Assembly (NCBI GenBank): GCA_029252405.1
Contig: JAQXBM010000074.1
Location: 152,927 to 216,926, forward strand
From: Crocinitomicaceae bacterium
GTDB taxonomy: Bacteria > Bacteroidota > Bacteroidia > Flavobacteriales_D > Crocinitomicaceae
Length of the DNA: 64,000 nucleotides
Direction of reading: 5' to 3'
Shown here piece after piece: positions 8,324 to 16,827 of the stretch. The notes under the pieces were generated by a model, which worked only from the letters and a program-made list of their open reading frames with translations, had not been told where the DNA came from and did not search any database. Position numbers and translations under genes: made by a program. The first letter of the stretch is position 1, and each line of letters starts with the position of its first letter.

Positions 8324-9121
8324 TTACTTATTTCCGCCTTCGTCATTGACAATGAACGGGGTTTTGCCATCCGTAATAATCACTTTCGTGTTGGGTGAGT
8401 TTGATAGTTCTTTCAAAACCTCCAAGCTTTTCCATTGAATGGTGCGTTCGTTCAATCCGTCAGACAGAATTTTCTGAGCATCTGCTGTACCTTGCGCCTC
8501 GATGATTTTACGTTGAGCTTCTTGTCGCTCTTTTTGCAAAATGAACTCCATACGCTGTGCTTCCTGCTCAGCTTCCAATTTATCTTCGATCGCCGTGTAC
8601 AAACCAGGAGGGAGGCTAATGCTCTTAAGCAATACCGCCTCAATGATAAATCCGCGTTCGCCAACTAGGGTGGTCATTTTATCGACAATGGCTTTTTCTA
8701 TTTCGCCTCGTTTACCAGAGTGCATATCTTTAGCGAAGAATTGAGCGCAAATATCCGCTGCTGCCGATCTAAACGTACTCAAAATGACAACTTCTTCGTA
8801 ATTCCGACCAATTTCTTCAATGATTTGAACGGCATTGTCTGCCTCAATATGGTAAAGAATCGATATTTCAGCTTTTACATTCAAGCCTTCTTTTGAAGGT
8901 AGATTCAACTTGACCTCTTTGTTTACAGTTCGCGTTGGTACTTTGATCATTTGAGAATAAGGTCCGACTGGAACTTGCCCCGAAGTGTATATTTTTTTGT
9001 CTAAAACGCCACGTTTTACTTTTACCCCAACTTCTCCCGGGTTAATTGTTGCGCAGCTAGATACTAATAATGCGGCAGCCGCAACGGCCATGATTGATAA
9101 TCGTGTTTTCATGATATTCAT
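8324..9121 (-). CDS. Prohibitin/SPFH (band 7) lipoprotein
   Basis: The protein has 265 residues; ATG 9112 (MKTRL) is an equally good start. A lipobox SSC (Cys23) replaces the usual membrane helix. The SPFH domain follows (about 25-180), starting NPGEVGVKVKRG, a typical prohibitin opening, with PTRTVNKEVKLNLPSKEGL and ADICAQFFAKDMHSGKRGEIE. The C-terminal third is a charged coiled coil (LEAEQEAQRMEFILQKERQE...), which drives ring-like oligomers. Such proteins organise membrane domains and protease access. It stands alone and ends in a strong terminator. Confidence 0.88.
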   Translation of the reverse strand: MNIMKTRLSIMAVAAAALLVSSCATINPGEVGVKVKRGVLDKKIYTSGQVPVGPYSQMIKVPTRTVNKEVKLNLPSKEGLNVKAEISILYHIEADNAVQIIEEIGRNYEEVVILSTFRSAAADICAQFFAKDMHSGKRGEIEKAIVDKMTTLVGERGFIIEAVLLKSISLPPGLYTAIEDKLEAEQEAQRMEFILQKERQEAQRKIIEAQGTADAQKILSDGLNERTIQWKSLEVLKELSNSPNTKVIITDGKTPFIVNDEGGNK

Positions 9122-9178
9122 ATAAAATGTTTGAGCGATTTCGCTCTTAATTGATTGACTTCTATTCCTGAATTCGGA

Positions 9179-9469
9179 TTAAGCCTTTGGGGGAGGGGAA
9201 CTTACTTTTTGACAGTTCGATTTAATCGCAAAATGGTAATTGACCAGTATGTTCGCGTTAGTTGTTTTTGCAAGATCCTCAGATGAATGATGATTGAAAT
9301 CTTTTAGTTGGAATTGAATTTCCTCCGTTTCGCCCTGCTTGTCCTCAAGATCAATTTCCTCAATGGTTACTGATGCTTGTTCAAGAATTCCAGCATCTAC
9401 TTTTAAGGCAATCAACGCTATGAAAGCTGAGAGCAAGGTTGCAGAAAAAAGTACGTAGAAACGCTGCAT
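9179..9469 (-). CDS. Small exported or membrane-anchored protein, unknown
   Basis: The protein has 96 residues from the only in-frame ATG, at 9469; six extra codons upstream start with TTG. An N-terminal hydrophobic helix (YVLFSATLLSAFIALIALKV) could be a signal peptide or anchor. The rest is acidic and Gln-rich (IEEIDLEDKQGETEEIQFQL), with two cysteine-free halves and a basic, proline-rich end (CQKVSSPPPKA). I do not recognise it. It precedes the prohibitin gene by 57 bases on the same strand and may share its transcript. Confidence 0.5.
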   Translation of the reverse strand: MQRFYVLFSATLLSAFIALIALKVDAGILEQASVTIEEIDLEDKQGETEEIQFQLKDFNHHSSEDLAKTTNANILVNYHFAIKSNCQKVSSPPPKA

Positions 9470-9562
9470 TTTTGGTGTTTGGATCAAATTCTGTTAACAT
9501 AAAAATAACAAATTTCGTTCCAAAGAGCAAACTATTGATTGAGCCAAGCTCTGGGCAGGTCT

Positions 9563-10027
9563 TTACTCGGCTAGCGTGATTAAAATATCCTTGTATTCTT
9601 GATAAAAACCGTCGAAGGCAATCAACTTTTCTTTCAGGTAGGCTTCAATTTCGGGCAAATCCTTATCGTCGAAGAAATTCAAGTCTGTTCGTTCCCAGTA
9701 TATACGTGAGACATTTCTTCCAGCGAAAACGCGATCAAACTCTGTCCAAATAGCGGGGGATCCCATTGCACTTTCCAGGACGACGCGCAGTTCGGTCATT
9801 TGCTCCCAAAGAATCGCGCGAACACCTTCATCCTTTGGTTGAATTTCCAATGCAAGATTGGTGAAACATCCTGTGGTATGCATCCGCAAGTACATGTCTT
9901 TAACGCCCAGAGGGTATTTAATCCAATTGATTCTTTTCCCATCAGACGAACGAACATTGCGCATTTCCTTCTGAAAACGCGTCCAAAATTCTCCATTTCG
10001 CTCCTTAAGTTCCTCTTTTGAAATCAT
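9563..10027 (-). CDS. DUF4268-type protein
   Basis: The 154-residue soluble protein has the signature of DUF4268: an opening helix (FWTRFQKEM), NWIKYPLG, then MYLRMHTTGCFTNLALEIQ and the end pattern RIYWERTDLNFFDDKD.P. The family is related to the C-terminal part of some restriction-like nucleases, but stand-alone copies such as this one have no known role. No catalytic motif can be defined. It is transcribed away from the rhodanese lipoprotein gene that starts 108 bases beyond its own start. Confidence 0.8.
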   Translation of the reverse strand: MISKEELKERNGEFWTRFQKEMRNVRSSDGKRINWIKYPLGVKDMYLRMHTTGCFTNLALEIQPKDEGVRAILWEQMTELRVVLESAMGSPAIWTEFDRVFAGRNVSRIYWERTDLNFFDDKDLPEIEAYLKEKLIAFDGFYQEYKDILITLAE

Positions 10028-10135
10028 TGATGCAAATGTGGTGAGTTTTTCTCAAACTAGAAGGGGAAATGGACTTTTTTGCAACTTACGTTGCGTTCAT
10101 TTGTGCTCAAAGCAGTATTTTCGAAAGAAAAAAGT

Positions 10136-10516
10136 ATGCGAATTTTATTGTTTGTTGGAGTGTTGTTGATGGCGTCTTGTTCGGAGTCGCAAGTGGATGA
10201 AGTGGTTGAAAAAGCAGGACATCAAGTCGTGAGTGCGGAAATGTTCAAGGAAATGCTAGCCGAAGAAGGGATCCAATTAGTCGATGTGCGAACATCAGCA
10301 GAATACGGCGGAGGAACAATCGGAGAAGCGCAGAATGTTGATGTTTTGGCTTCAGATTTCTCAACTCAAATAGCAAAATTAGACAAATCGAAAAAGACCT
10401 TAATCTTTTGTAAATCAGGTGGACGTAGCGGCAGAGCTGGAGTCATGATGGAAGAGATGGGCTTTGAAACCGTGATTGATTTATCAGGAGGGTACAGCTC
10501 TTGGCCTTACAAGTAG
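10136..10516 (+). CDS. Rhodanese-domain lipoprotein
   Basis: The protein has 126 residues from ATG 10136; a longer frame from 10079 would bury the signal. The lipoprotein signal ends ASC (Cys15). A single rhodanese domain follows (about 30-126) with VDVRTSAEYGGGTIGEAQNV and the active-site loop CKSGGRS, whose cysteine (about residue 92) accepts sulfane sulfur. The loop size (five residues between Cys and the end) fits thiosulfate-type rhodaneses. Being lipid-anchored, it works in the periplasm. The next gene begins directly after its stop. Confidence 0.85.
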   Translation: MRILLFVGVLLMASCSESQVDEVVEKAGHQVVSAEMFKEMLAEEGIQLVDVRTSAEYGGGTIGEAQNVDVLASDFSTQIAKLDKSKKTLIFCKSGGRSGRAGVMMEEMGFETVIDLSGGYSSWPYK

Positions 10517-10882
10517 ATGAGAATTGTTCTCACTTTCATTTTGTTCTTATTCGGGGATTTTCTTTACGCGTCGGTAGTAGATACAAGTACAATTGATTCG
10601 AATTACAGGTTGCATGATTTCTACCAAGAGAAAATGGTGGACACCTCGGTTCAACTTAAACTAGTGGAGGTTAAAAGAATGCTTGACGAAAGCGATGACG
10701 AGTGGGTCACTGGTCCGATGTCGGGAGGCAATTATTCCTTAGGAGAAAATTACGACAGTCAGCAAAACATTAACCCAAAAGTTGCCGGATTAATCACCGT
10801 TTCCTTCTTGGCGTTTATAATCTACATCATCTTTCGAGTAAGACGCAGCCTGAGAAAAGATGAACCGAGCAGACGAAGGTAG
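10517..10882 (+). CDS. Small membrane protein, unknown
   Basis: The 121-residue protein starts at the base after the rhodanese stop codon, so it is coupled to it. A signal peptide (1-18) leads into a polar region of about 70 residues. One transmembrane helix near the end (VAGLITVSFLAFIIYIIF) is followed by a strongly basic tail (RVRRSLRKDEPSRRR), which should stay in the cytoplasm. No family is recognised. It could anchor or partner the rhodanese lipoprotein, but this rests on position only. Confidence 0.65.
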   Translation: MRIVLTFILFLFGDFLYASVVDTSTIDSNYRLHDFYQEKMVDTSVQLKLVEVKRMLDESDDEWVTGPMSGGNYSLGENYDSQQNINPKVAGLITVSFLAFIIYIIFRVRRSLRKDEPSRRR

Positions 10883-10964
10883 CGCTGTATCGTTATGCCG
10901 CCTTGATTCTAAAGAAGCGCGAGAATTGATTTCTTCTCTTGAACTCCAATCGGATTATTCAACC

Positions 10965-10972
10965 TATCTTTG
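10965..10972 (+). promoter_or_regulatory. -7 box TATCTTTG abutting the helicase start
   Basis: TATCTTTG fits TAnnTTTG exactly and ends three bases before ATG 10976. A TTG at 10939-10941 lies 23 bases upstream. If transcription starts about four bases after the box, the mRNA begins at the A of the start codon. Confidence 0.6.
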
Positions 10973-10975
10973 CGC

Positions 10976-12262
10976 ATGACATTTAAAGAATTAGATCTAT
11001 TGCCAGAAATTTTAAGGGCGGTAGAAGAAATGGGATACGAAAAACCAACTCCCATACAAAAAAGAGCAATTCCTGAAGCCATCAAAGGCAGAGACGTATT
11101 GGGATGTGCTCAAACTGGGACAGGTAAAACCGCAGCGTTTTCCATTCCGATTCTCCAACAAATACACGAAAATAAAGCAACTCAAGGGCGAAAACCAATT
11201 CGTTCGTTGATACTCACACCAACTAGAGAGCTAGCCGCTCAAATTGGTGATAACATCAAAGCATACGGGAAATTTCTTCCATCGCAATACGCGGTTATTT
11301 TTGGAGGAGTAAATCAAAATCCTCAAGTCAGAAGATTGAAAGCTGGAGTGGACATTCTAGTCGCTACCCCAGGTCGATTATTGGATTTGATGAATCAAGG
11401 GTACATCAGCTTAAAGAATGTTGAATTCTTCGTTTTGGATGAGGCAGATCGCATGCTGGACATGGGATTCATTCACGATATCAATAAAATTCTTCCGAAG
11501 CTTCCGCCAAAGAAACAGACGATGTTTTTCTCTGCTACGATGCCACCTGCCATTGTGAAAATGACAAAAACCTTGCTGCACGATCCTGTCAGCATCACGG
11601 TTGATGTTGTTTCATCAGCAGCGACAACGGTTACCCAAGAGGCGTATCACGTGCTCAAGCCAGACAAGAAGAAATTGTTACTTCATTTATTGAAGAATCC
11701 AGAAATCGATCAGGCTCTTGTGTTCTCAAGAACCAAACGTGGCGCAGATAGATTATCAAAAATCTTAGCGAAAGCGAAAATAACCTCTGGTGCGATTCAT
11801 GGAGATAAATCTCAAGGTCAGCGCGAACGCGCATTGAAAGGGTTTAAAGATGGAAACCTTCGCATTTTAGTCGCAACGGATATTGCAGCTCGCGGAATTG
11901 ACATCGATTCACTTTCTTACGTGATCAACTACGACATTCCCAACGAGCCTGAAACCTATGTTCACAGAATTGGACGTACAGGTAGAGCAGGGGCGAACGG
12001 TAAATCGATTTCACTGTGCGATATTGATGAGCGTCCGTATGTCAAAAGCATCGAAAAGCTGACGGGGAAGAAAATCGAATTCATTTTGGACCATCCTTTC
12101 CAAATTACGGATGAGGGAGTCAAAGCATACAAGGAATTGCAAGCTTCCTACGCTAAACAGAACGAAATTCAGATGCAGAAGCGTCGTGAAGCGAAGAAAC
12201 GTCGTCGTGAGCAAGGAAATACCGGTGGCGGATCAAGAAATTCGAATAAAAGAAGAAGATAG
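10976..12262 (+). CDS. DEAD-box RNA helicase
   Basis: The 428-residue ATP-dependent RNA helicase is of the RhlE/DeaD type found in ribosome assembly and RNA decay. All motifs are present: the Q motif (F.ELDLLPEI, then GYEKPTPIQ), Walker A AQTGTGKT (about 45), PTRELA, GG, TPGRL, DEAD with RMLDMGF, SAT, then in domain 2 [18 protein letters not shown] and [10 protein letters not shown]. The C-terminus is short and basic ([12 protein letters not shown]...). ATG 10976 is chosen because the Q motif starts at once; the TTG at 10970 lies in the promoter. Confidence 0.95.
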   Translation: MTFKELDLLPEILRAVEEMGYEKPTPIQKRAIPEAIKGRDVLGCAQTGTGKTAAFSIPILQQIHENKATQGRKPIRSLILTPTRELAAQIGDNIKAYGKFLPSQYAVIFGGVNQNPQVRRLKAGVDILVATPGRLLDLMNQGYISLKNVEFFVLDEADRMLDMGFIHDINKILPKLPPKKQTMFFSATMPPAIVKMTKTLLHDPVSITVDVVSSAATTVTQEAYHVLKPDKKKLLLHLLKNPEIDQALVFSRTKRGADRLSKILAKAKITSGAIHGDKSQGQRERALKGFKDGNLRILVATDIAARGIDIDSLSYVINYDIPNEPETYVHRIGRTGRAGANGKSISLCDIDERPYVKSIEKLTGKKIEFILDHPFQITDEGVKAYKELQASYAKQNEIQMQKRREAKKRRREQGNTGGGSRNSNKRRR

Positions 12263-12274
12263 CAGATCAGATTC

Positions 12275-12300
12275 CTTATTTTTAGTTCTCTAAAAATAAG
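12275..12300. repeat. Perfect 11-bp inverted repeat before the P450 gene
   Basis: CTTATTTTTAG and CTAAAAATAAG pair perfectly around a TTCT loop, ending two bases before ATG 12303. It may act as a weak bidirectional terminator, an operator or an RNA hairpin over the P450 ribosome site. Confidence 0.6.
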
Positions 12301-12302
12301 TG

Positions 12303-13703
12303 ATGCCAATTTTATTTAGAGATCTACCTGGTCCGAAGGGAATTCCCTTTTTCGGAAGTGCGTTTGACATGGAATTGTCGAACATGCACAATCAATTTCA
12401 AGAGATGGCTGACGAATACGGTTCTGTCTACAAGATTAAGTTGGGGCCCGTCAAAATGGCGATCATTTCTGAGCCAAAAATCATTCAGTACATCCTGCGC
12501 GAGCGGCCTGAAGGCTTTATCCGAATGAAAAAGCTGGATACAATTCTTCGCGCTGAAGGTGTGCATGGTGTATTTAATGCTGAGGGCGACGATTGGAAAA
12601 TGCACCGACGAATGGTCGCAAAAGGACTGGACGTCAAGCATCAAAAGGCATTTTTTGACAAGATGTTGATCTCTGTAGATCGACTCTACGCGAAATGGAA
12701 GAAAGCTGCCGATTCAGGCGAAGCCATCGATATTCAACAAGACTTTTTACGATTTACAGTCGACATTACCACGACTTTAGCCTTTGGATTCGAAATGAAT
12801 ACAATAGAAGAGAAGGGCGGTGTCGTTCAGGATCACATGGAGAAGATTTTTCCGATGATTTTCAAACGCATCAACGATCCAATTCAATGGCACAAACTGA
12901 TTCGAAAGAAAGCGGATAGAGATTTTGACAAAGCACTCGACGCGATTGATTCTATGATCTACGGCTGGATTGTCGATGGTCGAAAGCGATTGGAAGATCA
13001 CCCTGAGCTGAAAGAAAACCCAACGAATTTCCTAGAAGCGATTTTGGTTGAAGCTGAAAACGAAGAAGATTTCAGCGATACAGAAGTCAAAGGAAATTTG
13101 GTGACAGTGCTCATGGCAGGCGAGGATACAACGGCTCATACCTTGGCTTGGGCGATTTACTTGTTGACAAAACATCCGGATTATCAAGCTAAACTTCAGT
13201 CTGAAATTGATGGTGCTTTGGCTGGTACGAAAAGCATCACGGAATACGAACTGACTCAAGGATTCAAGTTTTTGGAGGCAATTGCGAACGAAACGATGCG
13301 CTTGAAGCCAGTTGCTCCGTTATTGTTATTCGAGCCACTCTCTGATGTCGAAATTGAAGGATATCTTTTCAAAAAAGGAACGAGAATGCTGGTTCATTCC
13401 AGACATGCTACCTTGCAAGAAGAAAATTTCACTAATGGGAAAGATTTCTTTCCCGAGCGTTGGATGAAAGAATCGCGCTGTCCTATGCATTCAATGGATG
13501 CGTATATCCCGTTTGGCGGTGGGCCGCGATTTTGTCCAGGGAAGAATTTGGCGTTACTCGAAATGAAATTGGTGCTCTCAATGCTCTTTAAAAACTTCGA
13601 TGTCGAAATGATTACGCCTCATGAAGATATCAGTGAGATTATGGCATTTACGATGATGGCGAGTGATTACAAAGTTAGGCTGAAGCATCGGGGAGGTGCT
13701 TAG
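12303..13703 (+). CDS. Cytochrome P450
   Basis: This 466-residue haem monooxygenase has the I-helix oxygen-activation motif AGEDTTAHT (about 272-280), the ExxR pair ETMR (about 330) and the haem-binding loop FGGGPRFCPGKN, with Cys411 as the thiolate ligand. The opening LPGPKGIPFFGS is the proline-rich hinge seen in microsomal-type P450s, here without a membrane anchor. The overall look is close to CYP102-haem-domain/CYP4-like fatty-acid hydroxylases, but the substrate is not determined. GTG 12300 is an alternative start. No ferredoxin or reductase gene is adjacent. Confidence 0.93.
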   Translation: MPILFRDLPGPKGIPFFGSAFDMELSNMHNQFQEMADEYGSVYKIKLGPVKMAIISEPKIIQYILRERPEGFIRMKKLDTILRAEGVHGVFNAEGDDWKMHRRMVAKGLDVKHQKAFFDKMLISVDRLYAKWKKAADSGEAIDIQQDFLRFTVDITTTLAFGFEMNTIEEKGGVVQDHMEKIFPMIFKRINDPIQWHKLIRKKADRDFDKALDAIDSMIYGWIVDGRKRLEDHPELKENPTNFLEAILVEAENEEDFSDTEVKGNLVTVLMAGEDTTAHTLAWAIYLLTKHPDYQAKLQSEIDGALAGTKSITEYELTQGFKFLEAIANETMRLKPVAPLLLFEPLSDVEIEGYLFKKGTRMLVHSRHATLQEENFTNGKDFFPERWMKESRCPMHSMDAYIPFGGGPRFCPGKNLALLEMKLVLSMLFKNFDVEMITPHEDISEIMAFTMMASDYKVRLKHRGGA

Positions 13704-13984
13704 TGATCTCATGTCAGATGCAGTTATACGTTGATAAAATATCCGAATTAATCAGGTCGAATGAATTTCTGTATAAAATTCATTCGTTCGATTCTGGTGC
13801 ATTTATGATTGATTTGTGGATAGATAAGGACTTTTATTGTATTCAACTTTTCGAAAACAAATTTGGAATCAGTCAAGTGATAGAGGAAGTTGATTTTAGC
13901 ACAATCCCTGATAAGGTTTATGCTCAATGGGAAAGTTTCAAATCAGAATTGGAAAAAGTAATGCGGAATAGGAATTTCAGATGA
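13703..13984 (+). CDS. Small hypothetical protein
   Basis: The protein has 93 residues from GTG 13703, which overlaps the last base of the P450 stop; an internal ATG at 13718 would remove five residues. It is soluble, rich in aromatic and acidic residues (FMIDLWIDKDFYCIQLFENK), and suggests a small alpha/beta fold with a central strand pair and a C-terminal helix. No family is recognised. The tight coupling on both sides (one base upstream, four downstream) supports a real gene in a P450-led operon. Confidence 0.6.
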   Translation: MISCQMQLYVDKISELIRSNEFLYKIHSFDSGAFMIDLWIDKDFYCIQLFENKFGISQVIEEVDFSTIPDKVYAQWESFKSELEKVMRNRNFR

Positions 13985-14364
13985 AATATTGGATCGTGAT
14001 ATATATGGCAATTTCTCCTTTGTTCGGAATCACCCAACAACGAGATTCACTGGTTTATTGCGAGTATCCAGATACCGAAGCGCAGCCGCCATACCGAATT
14101 AATAAGCTGTTAAACATTGTTTTAGATAATCATCAAGTGGATACATCAGATTGCATTCGCGTGGATTCAAGATTCTATTACAATATTATCATTCTTGGAG
14201 ATGGAAGTGTCTCATTGCTCAATTTGGAGTGCGTCAACGATAATCAAAGCTGTTTCATTTCCGTTGACGATCCTTCGAAACTAGAAAAATGGAAACCGGC
14301 AACGAAAAACGGAGAGAATTGTAATCAGAAAATGAGGATTCACGTATACATCCATTTGAACTGA
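13981..14364 (+). CDS. Small secreted protein, unknown
   Basis: The 127-residue protein overlaps the previous gene by four bases (ATGA). A signal peptide (about 1-19) is followed by a mature domain of about 105 residues with five cysteines (YCEYPD, DCIRV, ECVNDNQSCF, NCNQ), so disulfides are likely in the periplasm. The pattern DSLVYCEYPDTEAQPPY near the start and IIILGDGSVS in the middle faintly recall TonB-C-like domains, but I would not assign it. Confidence 0.6.
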   Translation: MKYWIVIYMAISPLFGITQQRDSLVYCEYPDTEAQPPYRINKLLNIVLDNHQVDTSDCIRVDSRFYYNIIILGDGSVSLLNLECVNDNQSCFISVDDPSKLEKWKPATKNGENCNQKMRIHVYIHLN

Positions 14365-14520
14365 GTTAAATTTGCTTTTTAGAGGCTGAAATTTGGCTGC
14401 CGATCCACTATTTCAATCCAATCTGTAATCCATCGCACATATTCACCGTCTATAATCCTACAGAACCGATTTCTAAATTCAATATCGGTTTGAGAACTAA
14501 TTGATTATTTTTACTATTCA

Positions 14521-15711
14521 ATGATAGAAGATCAAAAAACAGTTGTGAACATTGGAACCAATCGAAAGATTGTTGATTCCGTTCACGATATTCCAATGGA
14601 AGATTGGAATACTGTGGCTAAAAATCAAAACATATATTTGTCAATAGGGTATTTGTCCGCTTTGGAAGATGCCTTGGGCGACCAATTGCAGTACCGCTAC
14701 GCTATTTCGTACACGGACAAAGGAGATCCCGCTCTCATTGCTGTATATCAATTGGTTGTTTTTGTTGATAAGCGACGACAATACTCGAAGGATCTGTGCA
14801 ATTTATCGTACCACATTCACAAAAAGATCGCTGATGTTTTCACTATCAATGTGTTGGTATGTGGAAATGTCTTCTGTGATGGTGAAAACGGGTTTTTATC
14901 TCGCCTAGTTACAAACGATCAAGCAATGGATGAAGTGGCAGCAATCACGGAATCCCTGAAAACACAGCCTTCCATCAAGGAGAAAGCATCGATTACACTG
15001 TTTAAGGAGTTTTGGCCAGATTCAACCTCGTATTCAGATCGATTAAAACGATTGAGCTACCGCGATTTCATGGTTGATGTGAACATGGTGTTGAACTATC
15101 ACGAGAGTTGGAAAACTATGGACGATTATCTCGCGAGCATGAAGACGAAATTCAGGACGCGAGCGAAGAGTGTTTATTCTAAATCAAAAGAGCTCGAATT
15201 GAAAGATTTTTCAGCGGAAGAAATTGAACAGAATTCCGAAAGAATAGAACAGCTTTTCTCAAATGTTTTGGAGAAATCAGACTTTAGCTTTGGTCGATTA
15301 AATGCAAAAGCTTTTGCCAACTTTAAACGCAATTTAGGAGATCAATTCTCGTTCAGAGGAGCTTGGCTAAATGACCAACTTGTAGGGTTCAGTACCGCGC
15401 TTTTCAATCGGAATGTCGTGGAGGCAAACTTCGTTGGTTTGGATTATGATTTTAACAAGGAGCATTCTGTATATCAACGATTTCTGTACGATTATGTAGA
15501 GCAGGGATTGAATGTTGGTTCTAAGGAATTACAGCTTGGACGAACAGCTGAGTTGGTTAAGAGCCAGATTGGTGCCTTGCCAACAAATATGAAGCTTTAT
15601 GCGAAGCACAGGAAGAGTGTTTCGAACTTGTTGTTAAAACCAATTATCCAATCAATTTCACCGAGTGAGTTCGAAGTACGTGTACCATTCAAAGCAAACT
15701 TTAATAATTAA
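14521..15711 (+). CDS. GNAT-superfamily protein, FemAB/BioF2-like
   Basis: This 396-residue cytosolic protein has a duplicated GNAT fold as in FemAB and DUF482-like proteins. The second half holds the clearest signature: MKTKFRTRAKSVYSKSKEL, then GAWLNDQLVGFSTALFN, NFVGLDYDFNKEHSVYQRFL and LGRTAELVKSQIG. Relatives move acyl or aminoacyl groups onto cell-envelope precursors or small amines. The substrate here is unknown. It overlaps the start of the next membrane-protein gene by one base, so the two are co-translated. Confidence 0.7.
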   Translation: MIEDQKTVVNIGTNRKIVDSVHDIPMEDWNTVAKNQNIYLSIGYLSALEDALGDQLQYRYAISYTDKGDPALIAVYQLVVFVDKRRQYSKDLCNLSYHIHKKIADVFTINVLVCGNVFCDGENGFLSRLVTNDQAMDEVAAITESLKTQPSIKEKASITLFKEFWPDSTSYSDRLKRLSYRDFMVDVNMVLNYHESWKTMDDYLASMKTKFRTRAKSVYSKSKELELKDFSAEEIEQNSERIEQLFSNVLEKSDFSFGRLNAKAFANFKRNLGDQFSFRGAWLNDQLVGFSTALFNRNVVEANFVGLDYDFNKEHSVYQRFLYDYVEQGLNVGSKELQLGRTAELVKSQIGALPTNMKLYAKHRKSVSNLLLKPIIQSISPSEFEVRVPFKANFNN

Positions 15712-16751
15712 TGGATTCATTAACGCAAATTGTGCTAGGCGCAGCTGTTGGAGAAGCAGTTTTAGGTAAGAAAATTGGATCTCGAGCGATGTTGTGGGGA
15801 GCAATTGCAGGAACAATTCCAGATTTGGATGTTCTATTTCGATTCGTAACGGATGACATTACAGCAACGGAAATGCACCGGGGTTTCTCGCATTCCATCC
15901 TTTTTAGTTTGCTTTTGGCCCCCGCGCTAGCTTGGGGCGCGCATCGGATTCATCAGAAGAAGAGGCCTACTGTAACTCGAAGAGATTGGATTTTACTCTT
16001 TTTCCTTGCGTTGGTAACTCATCCTATGCTGGATATGCATACAACTTGGGGAACCCAGTTTTTCTGGCCGTTTGAAGTCCGAATTACCTACAACAACATT
16101 TTCGTAGTCGATCCGCTATACACGATCCCATTCTTGATTTGCTTGATGATTGCGATGTTCCACAAAAGGACGAATCCCCGTAGGCGAATATTTAACAATG
16201 CTGGACTCATCATCAGTACTTCGTACATGGCACTAACCTTCGTGTTTAAGGGCTTCAGCTACCATGCTGTAGATGAAAGTTTGGCGAAGCAAGGTGTTGA
16301 TTTTGTTGAGATTGAAACGCTGCCTACACCGTTAAATACTGTGCTGTGGAATGCACATATTGAAACGAAGAATGGCTATCGATTTGGTCGTTATTCTTTG
16401 CTAGATGATGATCAACCAATTATTTTCTCAAAAGAATTCCCTAAAAATCATCACTTAATTGACTCTATTCGAGACGAAAAGGCAATTCAGCAGATTCTGA
16501 AGATTGCTAACGGTTGGTACACCATAGAAAAGGCGAAAGATAAATTGATTTTCAATGATTTGCGCTTTGGTCAATTTGGGATGAACCCGAATACGGCAAA
16601 AATCATGTGGAGATATGAAATATCTGCTGGCCCAAAGAATGAGGTGCGAGTAAAAAGACTCCAGCCGAATATGGATGAAATCAACTTGGGTGAAGTGTTT
16701 GGTCAGCTTTGGAGAAGGATTAAAGGGGATAAGTCTGTGGAGAGTGAGTGA
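15711..16751 (+). CDS. Membrane-bound metal-dependent hydrolase, YdjM/DUF457 family
   Basis: The 346-residue protein starts MDSLTQIVLGAAVGEAVLG, the hallmark of YdjM-like proteins. Conserved polar residues sit between membrane helices: PDLDVL (about 37-42), HRGFSHS (about 57-63) and THPMLDMHTTWG (about 104-115); these are probable metal ligands. About four to five membrane helices fill the first 185 residues, followed by a soluble beta-rich domain of about 150 residues that is not present in short YdjM. The reaction is unknown for the family. The gene runs towards the ATPase gene. Confidence 0.82.
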   Translation: MDSLTQIVLGAAVGEAVLGKKIGSRAMLWGAIAGTIPDLDVLFRFVTDDITATEMHRGFSHSILFSLLLAPALAWGAHRIHQKKRPTVTRRDWILLFFLALVTHPMLDMHTTWGTQFFWPFEVRITYNNIFVVDPLYTIPFLICLMIAMFHKRTNPRRRIFNNAGLIISTSYMALTFVFKGFSYHAVDESLAKQGVDFVEIETLPTPLNTVLWNAHIETKNGYRFGRYSLLDDDQPIIFSKEFPKNHHLIDSIRDEKAIQQILKIANGWYTIEKAKDKLIFNDLRFGQFGMNPNTAKIMWRYEISAGPKNEVRVKRLQPNMDEINLGEVFGQLWRRIKGDKSVESE

Positions 16752-16770
16752 GTATTGATATCTCATTTAT

Positions 16771-16818
16771 CAGACAATCAGACAATCAGACAATCAGACA
16801 ATCAGACAATCAGACAAT
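16771..16818. repeat. Six perfect tandem copies of the octamer CAGACAAT
   Basis: Six uninterrupted 8-bp units lie between the convergent stops at 16751 and 16828. Related degenerate words (AATCAGATAATCG) occur at about 29355 and 7297. The array is not a CRISPR: the units are too short and there are no spacers. Confidence 0.95.
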
Positions 16819-16827
16819 CGAATCCAC

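Noticed and set aside
16771..16818. CRISPR array
   Set aside because: Eight-base units without spacers and no cas genes.
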